This document shows positions 43,707-53,258 of a DNA stretch of 64,000 nt, one piece after another. Source of the stretch: Lachnospiraceae bacterium (lineage in GTDB: Bacteria; Bacillota; Clostridia; Lachnospirales; Lachnospiraceae); contig LR698958.1 in the NCBI GenBank assembly GCA_902381685.1, positions 142,119 through 206,118 of the forward strand. The letters are read 5' to 3'. The notes beneath the pieces are model-generated. The model did no database searches and was not told where the DNA came from. It worked only from the letters and a program-made list of their open reading frames with translations. Numbering within the stretch: the first letter of the stretch is position 1; the number at the start of each line of letters is the position of its first letter. A program made the translations under genes and the position numbers.

Positions 43707-46214
43707 TTATTTTACATATCCGAAGAAAGTTCCCTGACTTCCCTTTGCCATATTTTCTATTACAGATATTGCCTCTGTCGGTTTTTTAGACGTACTTGGA
43801 TTTAGATAAGTAATCATCTTATCATCATATCCCACTAATAAAATAGCGCTGTCTGTTCCTGTCATTGCAATAACCGGAGTTCCTTTTCCGATAATGTAAC
43901 ATAACTGTTCTACGGTGCAGCCGCTTAAGTCAACCGCTTCTCCGCCTGAATATTTATTTAAAATATCCATCACGGATTTTCCGTCCTGCATCTCTTTTGC
44001 CACATTCACTTTTTTCCCTTTATACTCCAGCAACTGTCTTAGACAAGCCTGAAGGGAAGTTTCGCCCTGTTGCACTGAAAATGCAGATGTATTTTCTATA
44101 TTATATCTAAGTTGTCTGTTCCCTCTCTCCCAGACTTTTGTCTGATGCGAAGTAACTACTACTCCTCTTACCTCATCTGCTTTTAGAATGGCTGCTCCTG
44201 CCGTCTTATAAATTCCCTGCAGTTTTCCCCGTCCATACACATAATAGCAGTTTTCTTCATCTGCCAGATTAAATTCAATCACTATCGGCTTTCCTTTTGC
44301 CAACTGCTTTTGCACAAGCCTTTTTGGTTTTGTTTCTGATGAGGCTTTTTTATCCTCCAGTCTTGTTACCGTTCCTTTTGTTTCCGATGTATATGTTTCA
44401 ACTGTTACGGACGGTTCTTCCTGTTCTTTATTGTTTGTGATATAGTGCTGCGTAATACCTGCATATGTATCTCCGCTTTTCTGCACCCTCTCCAGCGTAA
44501 TCATATTATGCTCTGTGTTGGCGCTCACAACATATGACTGATCTTCCTGATATGTTTTTACCACCTTATTTTTTTGATTACGGATTTCTACTTTATACAA
44601 TGGAATAATCTGATTACCCGATACATTTTTCCCTATATCTTCCTTTTTACCGATTCCATAAACGGCATCTCCCATGACAAATGTGAGCGGACGGATAACT
44701 TCTCCTTTTTCTGCTTTTACTTTATATTTTTTTCCGGTCTGCAAATTTTGAATTGTCATCTCCGTTGCTTCGGTCAGTTTTCCGTCGGACTGATAAGCAA
44801 TATATTTTCCGTCATTGGAAACGACGTACTGTCCTTCTTCCAAATTTTTTACCAACACGGAACGTTTTTGTGTCTCCAAATTTATTTCGTATAGCGTTCC
44901 CTCAAACATTGCATATAGTTTGTTTTCTTCTTCGCTGTAATAGGCGAGTTGGATCAAATCTTCTGCCGCTATCTCTCCCGATTTTTCGCTCGGGATAAAC
45001 GCCTTTTCTTCCACATAGTTTTTCTCACTGTTAAAATAGTATATGCCCGCACCGACTTTTCCCTCATGCATTCCGCGATTCATATAGCCACATACGACAA
45101 ATGTTGTGTTTCCTTTATTATCCATAGAAACCAACTCAATTTCATGGTTATCATTTCTGCTGCGAATATCATCTTCCTCACCGTCAGCAAAACTAAATAC
45201 AAGTGAAATCTCATTTTTTTCTTTATTATAGTTCCACACTTCTCTCTCCTGTACAAAAGAGATAATGTTTTCTTTTTCATTTACCATATATGGAATTTCT
45301 TCGCCGGCAATTCCAAGTTCAACCCCTTTTGCGGAGAAATCACTCTCGTCACCCGAAAAAACTTCGTTCATCGTACGCTCATAGTCTTCCAGTGAACCTT
45401 TTCCTTTGAGGAAACGGACTTTGAAAAATTCCGTCACATTATATAAGTCTTCAGAATCTCCTTCCCCTTTACATTTCACCTGATATTTTAAATAAATAGA
45501 AGTGTACGTCTCCGTACTTTCCTTAATCTGCCATACAACATCTCCGACTATTTCAGGATTAAGCCCGCTCCAGCCAATCTGTTTTATGTCAGAATTTAAA
45601 GTTACTTTCTGTATAGAACTAGGATTCGGATTACTTCCACGCTCCAATCTCGGTTTTAATGCATTTACCTGATCCGCATCGAACGTTTTTTTGTGAAAAT
45701 CGTCTGCAAACTCCAAACACTGCTGCACATGAAATTCTGTCGCCTTCAACACACGGGTATAATAATAAACATCTTGCCCGTTATCCAACGTTAATTTCAT
45801 CTTCAATACTTTTTCTTCCCCATCGGAAACCGTATCTCCAAGTTCTATATTAACGGTATCTTTTACTTTCTTTATCGTTTCCTGCTTAATACTTTCTTTT
45901 CCGTCCAAAGTACATATCTCATAAGTAAATGATTTAATTTTTCCGGAATATCCCTGTATGTCCGCCTTTATTGTTGTTCCGACGGAAATAGGCAAAACCA
46001 TATCCCTGACCGATGTAATTTCCATACTGTCCGTATAGCCGTAAAGAGAATTGATTTTATACTCTCCTTCCTGAAAAGAAACAATCGGAAGAGTTGCTCC
46101 TCCCATCTCCTCTGTCTTATCTGATGTTCCCCTATTGAGAATTATGCCTAAAATAATGGCTGCCGCAATGACAATAACAGCCGCCACGCTCCCTATTATT
46201 ATCTTTTTTTTCAT
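43707..46214 (-). CDS. Membrane-anchored propeller protein with C39-like C-terminus
   Basis: An 835-residue protein with a single N-terminal anchor (about 4-26, IIIGSVAAVIVIAAAIILGII) and the rest outside. The centre shows repeated beta-strand blocks of propeller type (about 300-690; for example EGQYVVSNDGKYIAYQSDGK). Residues about 720-835 resemble a papain-like C39_2 peptidase: a Cys in SLQACLRQLL, and GTDSAILLVGYDDKMITYLNP where active enzymes have GGHAVVVVGYDD. The catalytic His position is occupied by Ser, so it is probably a non-catalytic binding domain. It abuts the methyltransferase gene with no gap. Function unknown. Confidence 0.7.
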   Translation of the reverse strand: MKKKIIIGSVAAVIVIAAAIILGIILNRGTSDKTEEMGGATLPIVSFQEGEYKINSLYGYTDSMEITSVRDMVLPISVGTTIKADIQGYSGKIKSFTYEICTLDGKESIKQETIKKVKDTVNIELGDTVSDGEEKVLKMKLTLDNGQDVYYYTRVLKATEFHVQQCLEFADDFHKKTFDADQVNALKPRLERGSNPNPSSIQKVTLNSDIKQIGWSGLNPEIVGDVVWQIKESTETYTSIYLKYQVKCKGEGDSEDLYNVTEFFKVRFLKGKGSLEDYERTMNEVFSGDESDFSAKGVELGIAGEEIPYMVNEKENIISFVQEREVWNYNKEKNEISLVFSFADGEEDDIRSRNDNHEIELVSMDNKGNTTFVVCGYMNRGMHEGKVGAGIYYFNSEKNYVEEKAFIPSEKSGEIAAEDLIQLAYYSEEENKLYAMFEGTLYEINLETQKRSVLVKNLEEGQYVVSNDGKYIAYQSDGKLTEATEMTIQNLQTGKKYKVKAEKGEVIRPLTFVMGDAVYGIGKKEDIGKNVSGNQIIPLYKVEIRNQKNKVVKTYQEDQSYVVSANTEHNMITLERVQKSGDTYAGITQHYITNNKEQEEPSVTVETYTSETKGTVTRLEDKKASSETKPKRLVQKQLAKGKPIVIEFNLADEENCYYVYGRGKLQGIYKTAGAAILKADEVRGVVVTSHQTKVWERGNRQLRYNIENTSAFSVQQGETSLQACLRQLLEYKGKKVNVAKEMQDGKSVMDILNKYSGGEAVDLSGCTVEQLCYIIGKGTPVIAMTGTDSAILLVGYDDKMITYLNPSTSKKPTEAISVIENMAKGSQGTFFGYVK

Positions 46215-47366
46215 TTATACTTCCCCTTTGTTATCTAATAGTTTCTTTAATGTCAGCGAAAGATTTAACTGCTGCTCACAGTCAGCAATTCTATCTGCAT
46301 TTTTTCCTTTCTTTCCTGTCTTTATGGCACGGATTAAAATATTTTTCGGCGTATGCTCCATATCAATGAATTCCAAAATCTGTGACTCATATCCTTCCCG
46401 TTCAAGATACTCTGCCCGCAGGGCGTCCGTTACTAAAGCGGAAATTCTTTCCTTAATTAAGCCGTATTTTAAAATCGGCTCTAACGTTTCATTTTTTATC
46501 TGATTGTTCGCCTCATGCTGACAACATGGAACGGATAAAATGACTTTTGCATTCCAGCCCACTGCTTTTGCCAGTGCATAATCCGTGGCCGTATCGCAGG
46601 CGTGAAGTGTCACAACCATGTCAACTTCTTCCACACCTGTGTAATCTGCAATATTCCCTTCCAAAAACTTCAATTTCTCATAACCGTATTTCTCACTCAA
46701 CTCATTGCAGTGACGAATAACTTCTTTTTTCAAATCCAATCCGATAATCCGTACATCGTATTGTTTTAACTCATGCAAATAATAGTACATTGCAAAGGTA
46801 AGATAAGATTTTCCACACCCGAAGTCCAAAATGGTAATCTCTCTGTCCTTATCTAACTGTGGTAAAACATCTTCAATAAATTCCAAAAAACGGTTTATTT
46901 GTCTGAACTTATCAAAACGTGTTCTGACAATTTTCCCTTCCTGTGTCATCACTCCCAAATCACACAGAAACGGAACCCTTTTTCCCTCTTCCAAAATATA
47001 TTTCTTGGAACGGTTATGAGATAAATCAACCTGTTTTGTGCAGCCCGACTGCTGCTTCTTCTTAACGGTTACTTTTCCCTTCTTGCTGACTAAAACCGTA
47101 TACTGACTTTGTTTTGTTTCTAATTGCATCTGTTTGAACTGCTCCATCATTTCTGCAAGATATGAAACAGCCTCTTCTCTCACATAATTTCTGTGAAACG
47201 CCTGATTGTTTTCAAATATTTCGCACTGAAATAAAAGTTCTTCCTTCACCATAACCGGACGGACTTTTATCTTCATAATCCCACCCTTCTTCTTAGGGTT
47301 ACTGATTGTTGCCTGTATAAAATCTATATGTAAACTCTCTTCTAAAATTCTTCTGATTTCTTCCAT
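46215..47366 (-). CDS. SAM-dependent methyltransferase (Methyltransf_32-like)
   Basis: A 383-residue class I methyltransferase. SAM motif I ILDFGCGKSYLTFAMYYYL at about 175-193, motif II VRIIGLDLKKEVIRHCNEL and motif IV VVTLHACDTATDYALAKA, with the conserved VPCCQHEAN following. This combination (DFGCGK, HACDTATD, PCCQHE) matches a family with unstudied substrates, presumed RNA or protein. The N-terminal 150 residues are a family-specific domain rich in lysine (VSKKGKVTVKKKQQSG). Translationally adjacent to the propeller protein gene. Confidence 0.85.
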   Translation of the reverse strand: MEEIRRILEESLHIDFIQATISNPKKKGGIMKIKVRPVMVKEELLFQCEIFENNQAFHRNYVREEAVSYLAEMMEQFKQMQLETKQSQYTVLVSKKGKVTVKKKQQSGCTKQVDLSHNRSKKYILEEGKRVPFLCDLGVMTQEGKIVRTRFDKFRQINRFLEFIEDVLPQLDKDREITILDFGCGKSYLTFAMYYYLHELKQYDVRIIGLDLKKEVIRHCNELSEKYGYEKLKFLEGNIADYTGVEEVDMVVTLHACDTATDYALAKAVGWNAKVILSVPCCQHEANNQIKNETLEPILKYGLIKERISALVTDALRAEYLEREGYESQILEFIDMEHTPKNILIRAIKTGKKGKNADRIADCEQQLNLSLTLKKLLDNKGEV

Positions 47367-47431
47367 AAATACCTCTTTAAATTTTAATCACATAATATTG
47401 TAATGCGTATCTCTCCCAAACGCAAGAAAGA

Positions 47432-47455
47432 CAAGGAATATTTTATAATTCCTTG
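47432..47455 (-). terminator. Terminator after the 47475-50018 kinase
   Basis: An 8-bp stem (CAAGGAAT with ATTCCTTG) with AT loop, 20 bases past the kinase stop, followed by TCTTTCTT on the minus strand. Confidence 0.65.
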
Positions 47456-47474
47456 CCTTTTCTTTATAGTTTCG

Positions 47475-50018
47475 TTACATTTCACCCTCTTTTGTAACAG
47501 TTGGCTGCATTTGAGGGAATGTAATTGTAACTTTAAATAAATCCCCGTCAATATAAATCTTGAATTTTCCACCCTGCATTTCCGTAAGGTTTTTTGCGAT
47601 GGAAAGTCCAAGTCCGCTTCCTTCCGTACTTCTTGAAACATCTCCGCGGATAAATCTCTCCGTCAGTTCATCTGCCGTGATATTTAACGGATATTCAGAA
47701 ACATTTTTCAAAGAAAGAACAACGATTTTACCGTTCGCCACCATATCCACATAAAGTCTTGTGGAAGGCATTGCGTATTTTGCTGCATTGTTGTAAATAT
47801 TTTCAATTACCCTCCACATACGACGCCCGTCTACACGCACGATAACCGGCTCCTCCGGAATATTTACTACCGCCTGCAAATCCTTTTTCTCGAATTTCTC
47901 TGTAAACTCTCCCGTAGTCTGATGTATCATTTCAACAAGGTTTAAGTTAATAAACTCTAAGTTTATATTCCCCGAACTGATTTTTGACGCCTCGACAACA
48001 TCTTCGGTCAATGTTTTCAGTCTCTGAGATTTTGCATCTAAAATATCTAAATATCTCTGTATTTTCGGATCATCAAATTTCTCCTGCTTCAGCAAGCCTA
48101 CATAATTAATAATGGAAGTAAGAGGTGTCTTAATATCATGAGATACATTTGTAATCAAATCTGTTTTCAGTCTTTCGTCCTTCAAACTTTTCTCGACCGC
48201 ATTTTGAATACCCTCACCGATCCGGTTGACCTGCATTGCCATCTCCTGATTGTCTTTTGAAAGTTTCGCTGAAGAAATCTTATATTTCGCATCTCCGTTT
48301 GCAATGCGGGTAATTCCTTTTTTTATTTTTTCTTTCTCGATGTTACTCTTTGCTATTCTGATTACCACATACACATCAGCCGCAATTCCAAGAAGAATAA
48401 AAAACCCGGAATTTGATGTCATCAGCAGATTTAAAATGAGCATTCCACTTCCGATGAACACAATTTTTGTAATGCTGCTGCGATTTTTATAAATATAGGC
48501 AACTGACTGTAAAAACCATTTACAAATACTGTTTTTCCATAAATTTCTCGCCTTAATTCTTCTGACGAAACTTAAGTAGGCGACAAGGAATAATAATCCT
48601 GCTGCAAATGTGCCCGCGCCAATCCCCATAAATGCCGCAATGCTAATTCTTCCGTTTCGCAACGATTCCATATACCCTGATTCCGCATAGTTATTTATCT
48701 GATACAAATAATATTCTATTGCCATGATGACTTCCGTCACAAGCGGCGCCCCTAAACAGCCAATAAGACATAACCAGATTTCTGTTTTCCATTTATCAAA
48801 TCGAGTGAGCGCCAGTTCTTTCTGTTGATTGGAACGTCCCGCAACTGCCGTAAGCCAGATGACTGAAAGCAGTAAAATAAGAACTGCTCCCGCTCCAATT
48901 ACAATGGCGCTGTCTACGTACGGAGCATATCTTTCATAAGATTCCGCCCAGTTATAAAAAGAATCCTGAATCGGATAGTCTGTATCTACGGAAATAATCA
49001 ATCGGAAATTCTCCGGATAATTCAAACTTGACTGTACCATATGCTGCCAATCCGATAATGCCACACCGTCTTTTGCCATATTTGTGGAACAATCCGCAAG
49101 TTTTGGAGCGACTACAACGTATTTATCCGTTTCCTGCATATTAGGCAGTCCGTTTCCAACATTTTCCCATGTAGCCTCCTGATTTGACTCCAGTTGTTTT
49201 GTGTCATAATTCACATAAAGATAGGACAAGTTTGTATTTCCCTGTGCAAAATAAGATTTATAGGAATCATATACTTCCTTCAAAGAGGCAACTCTCGTTT
49301 TCATTGCGTCTAACGCTTCCTGCATCTGTTCCAGAGAACCGTTAAATATCTCAGAGTTATTCGCCAACTCTACCATTGTTTTTCCCGCTGTTGTTTTTAT
49401 GGTCGCATCAAACGGCTCATTATAAAACCATACTTCTTTATAAACCGTATTACCGTCTTTATCCAGTACTTTACCGGACGGAAGATATATTCCCTCTTCC
49501 ATTGATTTCAATGCTGCTTCCTGCTGCTTCTTTGTTTCCGCCTCATTTGGAAACAGATATTCATTTTGTCTTGATGCATGGATAAATTCCGAAAATTCCA
49601 TGTAGTGATATGTTCCGTCTTCCCTTTGTGCGACAACGATTTCGTTTTGACCGCTATCTAACCTGTCTAATAAGTCTTGCAGCCGAAAACTAAATTCACC
49701 CTCGCCCTTTTTTAGTTCACCTGTATTTTTAAGGTCTTCCACTGTGACAGCCTGTGTTAAGTCTTCTTTTCCGTCTTTTTCGAGGAGATTTTTGCTCTCC
49801 AAAAATCTGAGCAGTTCTCCGGTTTCATTCCATACCTGTTTGGAAAATCCTCTTGTATCTTCATAATGTTTCTCTGTCTTTTTTGTAAACAGTTCCTCAT
49901 AATTTTGTCCCGGATAAACTAATCCGATTGACAGACAAATACTCAGCACCGTGACAGATATGCCTGCCAGCAATATTAAAATTCCTTTACAAAAGGCTGA
50001 TTTATACCATTTCTTCAT
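47475..50018 (-). CDS. Large multi-pass sensor histidine kinase
   Basis: An 847-residue kinase. One transmembrane helix at about 12-34, an extracytoplasmic sensor of about 340 residues (charged, repeated KEK/EEG stretches), then about five further helices (370-395, 415-440, 460-490, 520-550), a HAMP-like linker, H-box LITNVSHDIKTPLTSIINYV and an ATPase domain (RVIENIYNNAAKYAMP, GSGLGLSIAKNLTEMQGGKF). The pairing regulator lies 12 bases upstream. The sensor domain is not one I recognise; multi-helix architecture suggests sensing at or within the membrane. Confidence 0.9.
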   Translation of the reverse strand: MKKWYKSAFCKGILILLAGISVTVLSICLSIGLVYPGQNYEELFTKKTEKHYEDTRGFSKQVWNETGELLRFLESKNLLEKDGKEDLTQAVTVEDLKNTGELKKGEGEFSFRLQDLLDRLDSGQNEIVVAQREDGTYHYMEFSEFIHASRQNEYLFPNEAETKKQQEAALKSMEEGIYLPSGKVLDKDGNTVYKEVWFYNEPFDATIKTTAGKTMVELANNSEIFNGSLEQMQEALDAMKTRVASLKEVYDSYKSYFAQGNTNLSYLYVNYDTKQLESNQEATWENVGNGLPNMQETDKYVVVAPKLADCSTNMAKDGVALSDWQHMVQSSLNYPENFRLIISVDTDYPIQDSFYNWAESYERYAPYVDSAIVIGAGAVLILLLSVIWLTAVAGRSNQQKELALTRFDKWKTEIWLCLIGCLGAPLVTEVIMAIEYYLYQINNYAESGYMESLRNGRISIAAFMGIGAGTFAAGLLFLVAYLSFVRRIKARNLWKNSICKWFLQSVAYIYKNRSSITKIVFIGSGMLILNLLMTSNSGFFILLGIAADVYVVIRIAKSNIEKEKIKKGITRIANGDAKYKISSAKLSKDNQEMAMQVNRIGEGIQNAVEKSLKDERLKTDLITNVSHDIKTPLTSIINYVGLLKQEKFDDPKIQRYLDILDAKSQRLKTLTEDVVEASKISSGNINLEFINLNLVEMIHQTTGEFTEKFEKKDLQAVVNIPEEPVIVRVDGRRMWRVIENIYNNAAKYAMPSTRLYVDMVANGKIVVLSLKNVSEYPLNITADELTERFIRGDVSRSTEGSGLGLSIAKNLTEMQGGKFKIYIDGDLFKVTITFPQMQPTVTKEGEM

Positions 50019-50030
50019 AAATACCCCTTT

Positions 50031-50729
50031 CTAAAGTTTTTCTATCTTATATCCAACTCCCCATACTACTTTTAAATATCTCGGTTCTTTCGGATTGATT
50101 TCAATCTTCTCTCGGATATGTCGAATATGAACCGCAACCGTATTATCTGCCCCAATCGCGTCCTCATTCCAAATACTTTCATATATCTGGTCAATAGAAA
50201 AAACTTTTCCCTGATTTTTCATTAATAATAATAAAATATTATATTCGATAGGAGTAAGTTTCACAGGCTCTCCGTCCACGGTTACTTCCTTTAAATCGTC
50301 ATCAATGGAAAGTCCTCCTACCGTATACACCGTATTGTTATTCTGTACAACAGTGCTTCCAAGTTTTGTGTATCTTCTCAACTGTGATTTTACCCTCGCC
50401 ACCAACTCAAGCGGATTGAAAGGTTTCGTCACATAATCATCTGCGCCTACATTCAGTCCTAAAATCTTATCCGCATCTTCTGATTTTGCGGATAAAATAA
50501 TAATCGGCAAACTGTTTTCCTCACGTATTTTCAGTGTCGCCCGAATGCCGTCAAGTCTTGGCATCATTACATCTATCACTAATAAATCTACTTTTTCTTC
50601 TCTTTTTAATACTTTCAATGCCTCTTCGCCGTCATAAGCTTTCAGCACGTTGTATCCTTCCTGTCTTAAGTAAATTTCAATTGCCTCTACAATTTCTTTG
50701 TCATCATCACATACTAAAATATTAAACAT
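50031..50729 (-). CDS. OmpR-family response regulator
   Basis: A 232-residue two-domain regulator. Receiver with FNILVCDDDKEIVEAIEIYL, phospho-Asp in LLVIDVMMPRLDGIRATLK and Lys in DYVTKPFNPLELVARVK; output winged helix with VKLTPIEYNILLLLMKNQG and RYLKVVWGVGYKIEKL. The ATG at 50729 is preferred over an upstream extension because GGAGG is 8 bases ahead. Partner of the 847-residue kinase. Close paralogue of the regulator at 40.7-41.4 kb. Confidence 0.94.
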   Translation of the reverse strand: MFNILVCDDDKEIVEAIEIYLRQEGYNVLKAYDGEEALKVLKREEKVDLLVIDVMMPRLDGIRATLKIREENSLPIIILSAKSEDADKILGLNVGADDYVTKPFNPLELVARVKSQLRRYTKLGSTVVQNNNTVYTVGGLSIDDDLKEVTVDGEPVKLTPIEYNILLLLMKNQGKVFSIDQIYESIWNEDAIGADNTVAVHIRHIREKIEINPKEPRYLKVVWGVGYKIEKL

Positions 50730-50827
50730 TTTCATCACCTCCCTTGTAGTATACAAGATTAACATGGATTTTTTAAGAGCCAGCTTTGAAAATTCTTAAG
50801 AAAGTTTAAAATTTGTTCACTTAGGAA

Positions 50828-50856
50828 TTGTATTATAATTCTCAATTTAGTATAAT
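50828..50856 (+). promoter_or_regulatory. Promoter of citrate synthase
   Basis: TTGTAT (50828-50833), 17 bases, TATAAT (50851-50856), then AAAGGAG ahead of the ATG at 50890. Confidence 0.7.
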
Positions 50857-50889
50857 TAAGTAAATTTTTTCAGAGAAAGGAGTTTAGGT

Positions 50890-52260
50890 ATGGCGAATTC
50901 AATAGACAAAGTATTGTTTGAAATTACCCCGAAAATCCGGCAGTTAGCCGAACTATGCGAACAAAATAACGCTATCGACAAAGAATTATATACAAAATAT
51001 GAAGTAAAACGAGGACTTCGTGACTTAAACGGAAAAGGTGTTCTCGCAGGTCTTACAAACATTTCCGATGTTTGTGCCAAAAAGGAAGTGGACGGTGTAG
51101 AAGTTCCCTGTGAAGGAAATCTGTACTATCGCGGCTACAATATCAAAGACCTTGTTCGAGGATTTTTGAAAGCGGAGCATTTCGGTTTCGAGGAAGCGGC
51201 ATACCTTCTTTTGTTTGGCAATCTGCCAAATCAACAAGAGTTAAGTGATTTTCACGAGACACTTATCGAAAGAAGAACACTTCCTCCTAACTTCGTCAGA
51301 GATGTTATTATGAAAGCGCCGAGCAGAGATATGATGAACAGTCTTTCACGCTCTATTTTAAATCTGTATTCCTACGACGAGAAAGCGGACGACACTTCCA
51401 TTCCGAATGTCTTGCGCCAGTGTCTGAATCTGATCAGCGAGTTCCCGATGCTTATGGTATACAGTTATCACGCCTACAATTACAGACGCGGAGATGACCT
51501 TTTCATTTATGCGCCGTCTCCAAAACTTTCCACGGCGGAAAACATTCTGATGATGCTTCGTGAAGACAAACAGTATACAAAATTTGAGGCGACCGTACTT
51601 GACATGGCGCTTGTTTTACATATGGATCACGGCGGTGGTAACAACTCTACATTCACTACACACGTTGTTACTTCTTCCGGAACGGACACTTACTCAACAA
51701 TTGCGGCAGCGCTTGCTTCTTTAAAAGGTCCGAAACACGGCGGTGCTAACATTAAAGTTTCTCAAATGTTTGACGATATGAAACAGCATATATCTGACTG
51801 GGAAGATGAAGATGCCGTTCGTCAGTATTTGAATGATTTATTAGATAAGAAAGCATTTGACCAAAAAGGTCTTATCTATGGTATGGGACATGCTATTTAC
51901 TCTATTTCCGATCCAAGGGCGGATATTTTCAAAGGATTTGTAAAGCGTCTCGCCATCGAAAAAGGGCGTGAAAAAGAATACAATTTATATGAAATGGTTG
52001 AGCGTCTTGCTCCTGAAGTCATCGGTGAGAAACGTAAAATTTACAAAGGTGTTAATGCAAACGTAGACTTTTACAGTGGTCTTGTATACGGTATGCTCGG
52101 ACTTCCAAAAGAACTGTATACTCCTATTTTCGCTGCTGCGCGTATTGTCGGCTGGAGCGCTCACCGCTTAGAAGAGTTAAAAAATGTAGATAAAATTATC
52201 CGTCCTGCTTACCGTCCTTTATGCCCTTATCGGGAATATATAAACATGGAGGACAGATAA
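50890..52260 (+). CDS. gltA: Citrate synthase
   Basis: Condenses acetyl-CoA and oxaloacetate to citrate, here most likely for glutamate synthesis in an anaerobe. 456 residues with an N-terminal extension compared with short bacterial enzymes. Active-site elements: HMDHGGGNNSTFTTHVVTSS, the CoA/His stretch LKGPKHGGANIKV, GMGHAIYSISDPRADIFKGF and NVDFYSGLVY with catalytic Asp. Own promoter. It ends 6 bases before the hydrolase gene whose SD lies in its last codons. 2-methylcitrate synthase is possible but no prp genes are nearby. Confidence 0.93.
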   Translation: MANSIDKVLFEITPKIRQLAELCEQNNAIDKELYTKYEVKRGLRDLNGKGVLAGLTNISDVCAKKEVDGVEVPCEGNLYYRGYNIKDLVRGFLKAEHFGFEEAAYLLLFGNLPNQQELSDFHETLIERRTLPPNFVRDVIMKAPSRDMMNSLSRSILNLYSYDEKADDTSIPNVLRQCLNLISEFPMLMVYSYHAYNYRRGDDLFIYAPSPKLSTAENILMMLREDKQYTKFEATVLDMALVLHMDHGGGNNSTFTTHVVTSSGTDTYSTIAAALASLKGPKHGGANIKVSQMFDDMKQHISDWEDEDAVRQYLNDLLDKKAFDQKGLIYGMGHAIYSISDPRADIFKGFVKRLAIEKGREKEYNLYEMVERLAPEVIGEKRKIYKGVNANVDFYSGLVYGMLGLPKELYTPIFAAARIVGWSAHRLEELKNVDKIIRPAYRPLCPYREYINMEDR

Positions 52261-52265
52261 GATTC

Positions 52266-53204
52266 ATGAAACAACATTTTTATTATCCGTCACAGGACGG
52301 AAAGACAAAAATTCATGCAATCGAATGGATTCCCGAAGGCAGTATTTCCGCCATACTTCAGATTTCTCACGGTATGGTGGAATACATTGAGCGTTACGAT
52401 GAATTTGCCCGTTTTCTAAATGAACAGGGATATTATGTTGTAGGACACGACCACTTAGGACACGGCAAATCCATACGGTCAAACGAAGATTGGGGATATT
52501 TTCATGAGGAAAAAGGAAATGAATATGTAATCGGCGACATACATCGGTTACGCCAAATCACACAGGAAAAATACCCTGACATTCCTTATTTTCTTCTTGG
52601 ACACAGTATGGGTTCTTTTCTCGCAAGACAGTATCTCACCTTACACGGAAACGGGCTTTCCGGAGCAATTATTATGGGAACGGGAAATCAGCCTCTTTTC
52701 CTGATAAAATCGGGAAAAATATTGTGCAGACTTATTGCGTTTTTCAGAGGCTGGCGCTATCGAAGCCATTTCATAAACAATATGGCGTTCGGAGGATATA
52801 ACAAGAAATTTTCTCCCGCCCGCACACCGATGGACTGGCTGAGTCTCAATCCGGAAAACGTGGATAAATATTTAAGTGAGGACTGCTGTACATTTATTTT
52901 CACGGTAAACGGTTACTATCATATGTTCAGGGGAATGGAACATCTTGCAAAGAAACAAAACTTTAATCGCATTCCAAAAAATCTTCCTGTATTTTTTGTG
53001 GCGGGGCAAGACGATCCCGTGGGTGATTTTGGGAAAGGTGTTGCGTCTGTCTGTCAAAAATACAAAGACGGCGGTATAAAAGACGTTTCCCTAAAACTTT
53101 ATAAAGATGACCGTCATGAAATTTTAAATGAAACTGACCGGGAAACCGTCTATGAGGACATTTATCAATGGCTTGAAACAAAGCGAATTTCCTGCACACA
53201 GTAA
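52266..53204 (+). CDS. Alpha/beta hydrolase, monoacylglycerol lipase/lysophospholipase type
   Basis: A 312-residue cytoplasmic hydrolase. Nucleophile elbow LGHSMGSFLARQ near residue 110, oxyanion loop ISHGMVEYIERYDEFARFL, GHDHLGHGKS, charge-relay Asp in FFVAGQDDPVGDFGKGV and His in KDDRHEILNE. These are the marks of the YtpA/PldB group. A longer frame starts at 52221 inside gltA, but the ATG at 52266 gives MKQHFYYPSQDGK, which fits the family. Probably co-transcribed with gltA. Confidence 0.88.
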   Translation: MKQHFYYPSQDGKTKIHAIEWIPEGSISAILQISHGMVEYIERYDEFARFLNEQGYYVVGHDHLGHGKSIRSNEDWGYFHEEKGNEYVIGDIHRLRQITQEKYPDIPYFLLGHSMGSFLARQYLTLHGNGLSGAIIMGTGNQPLFLIKSGKILCRLIAFFRGWRYRSHFINNMAFGGYNKKFSPARTPMDWLSLNPENVDKYLSEDCCTFIFTVNGYYHMFRGMEHLAKKQNFNRIPKNLPVFFVAGQDDPVGDFGKGVASVCQKYKDGGIKDVSLKLYKDDRHEILNETDRETVYEDIYQWLETKRISCTQ

Positions 53205-53258
53205 GGTTATGATATGCTATACTGGTAACAAGATAAAAATGTTAGGAGATAGAAATTT

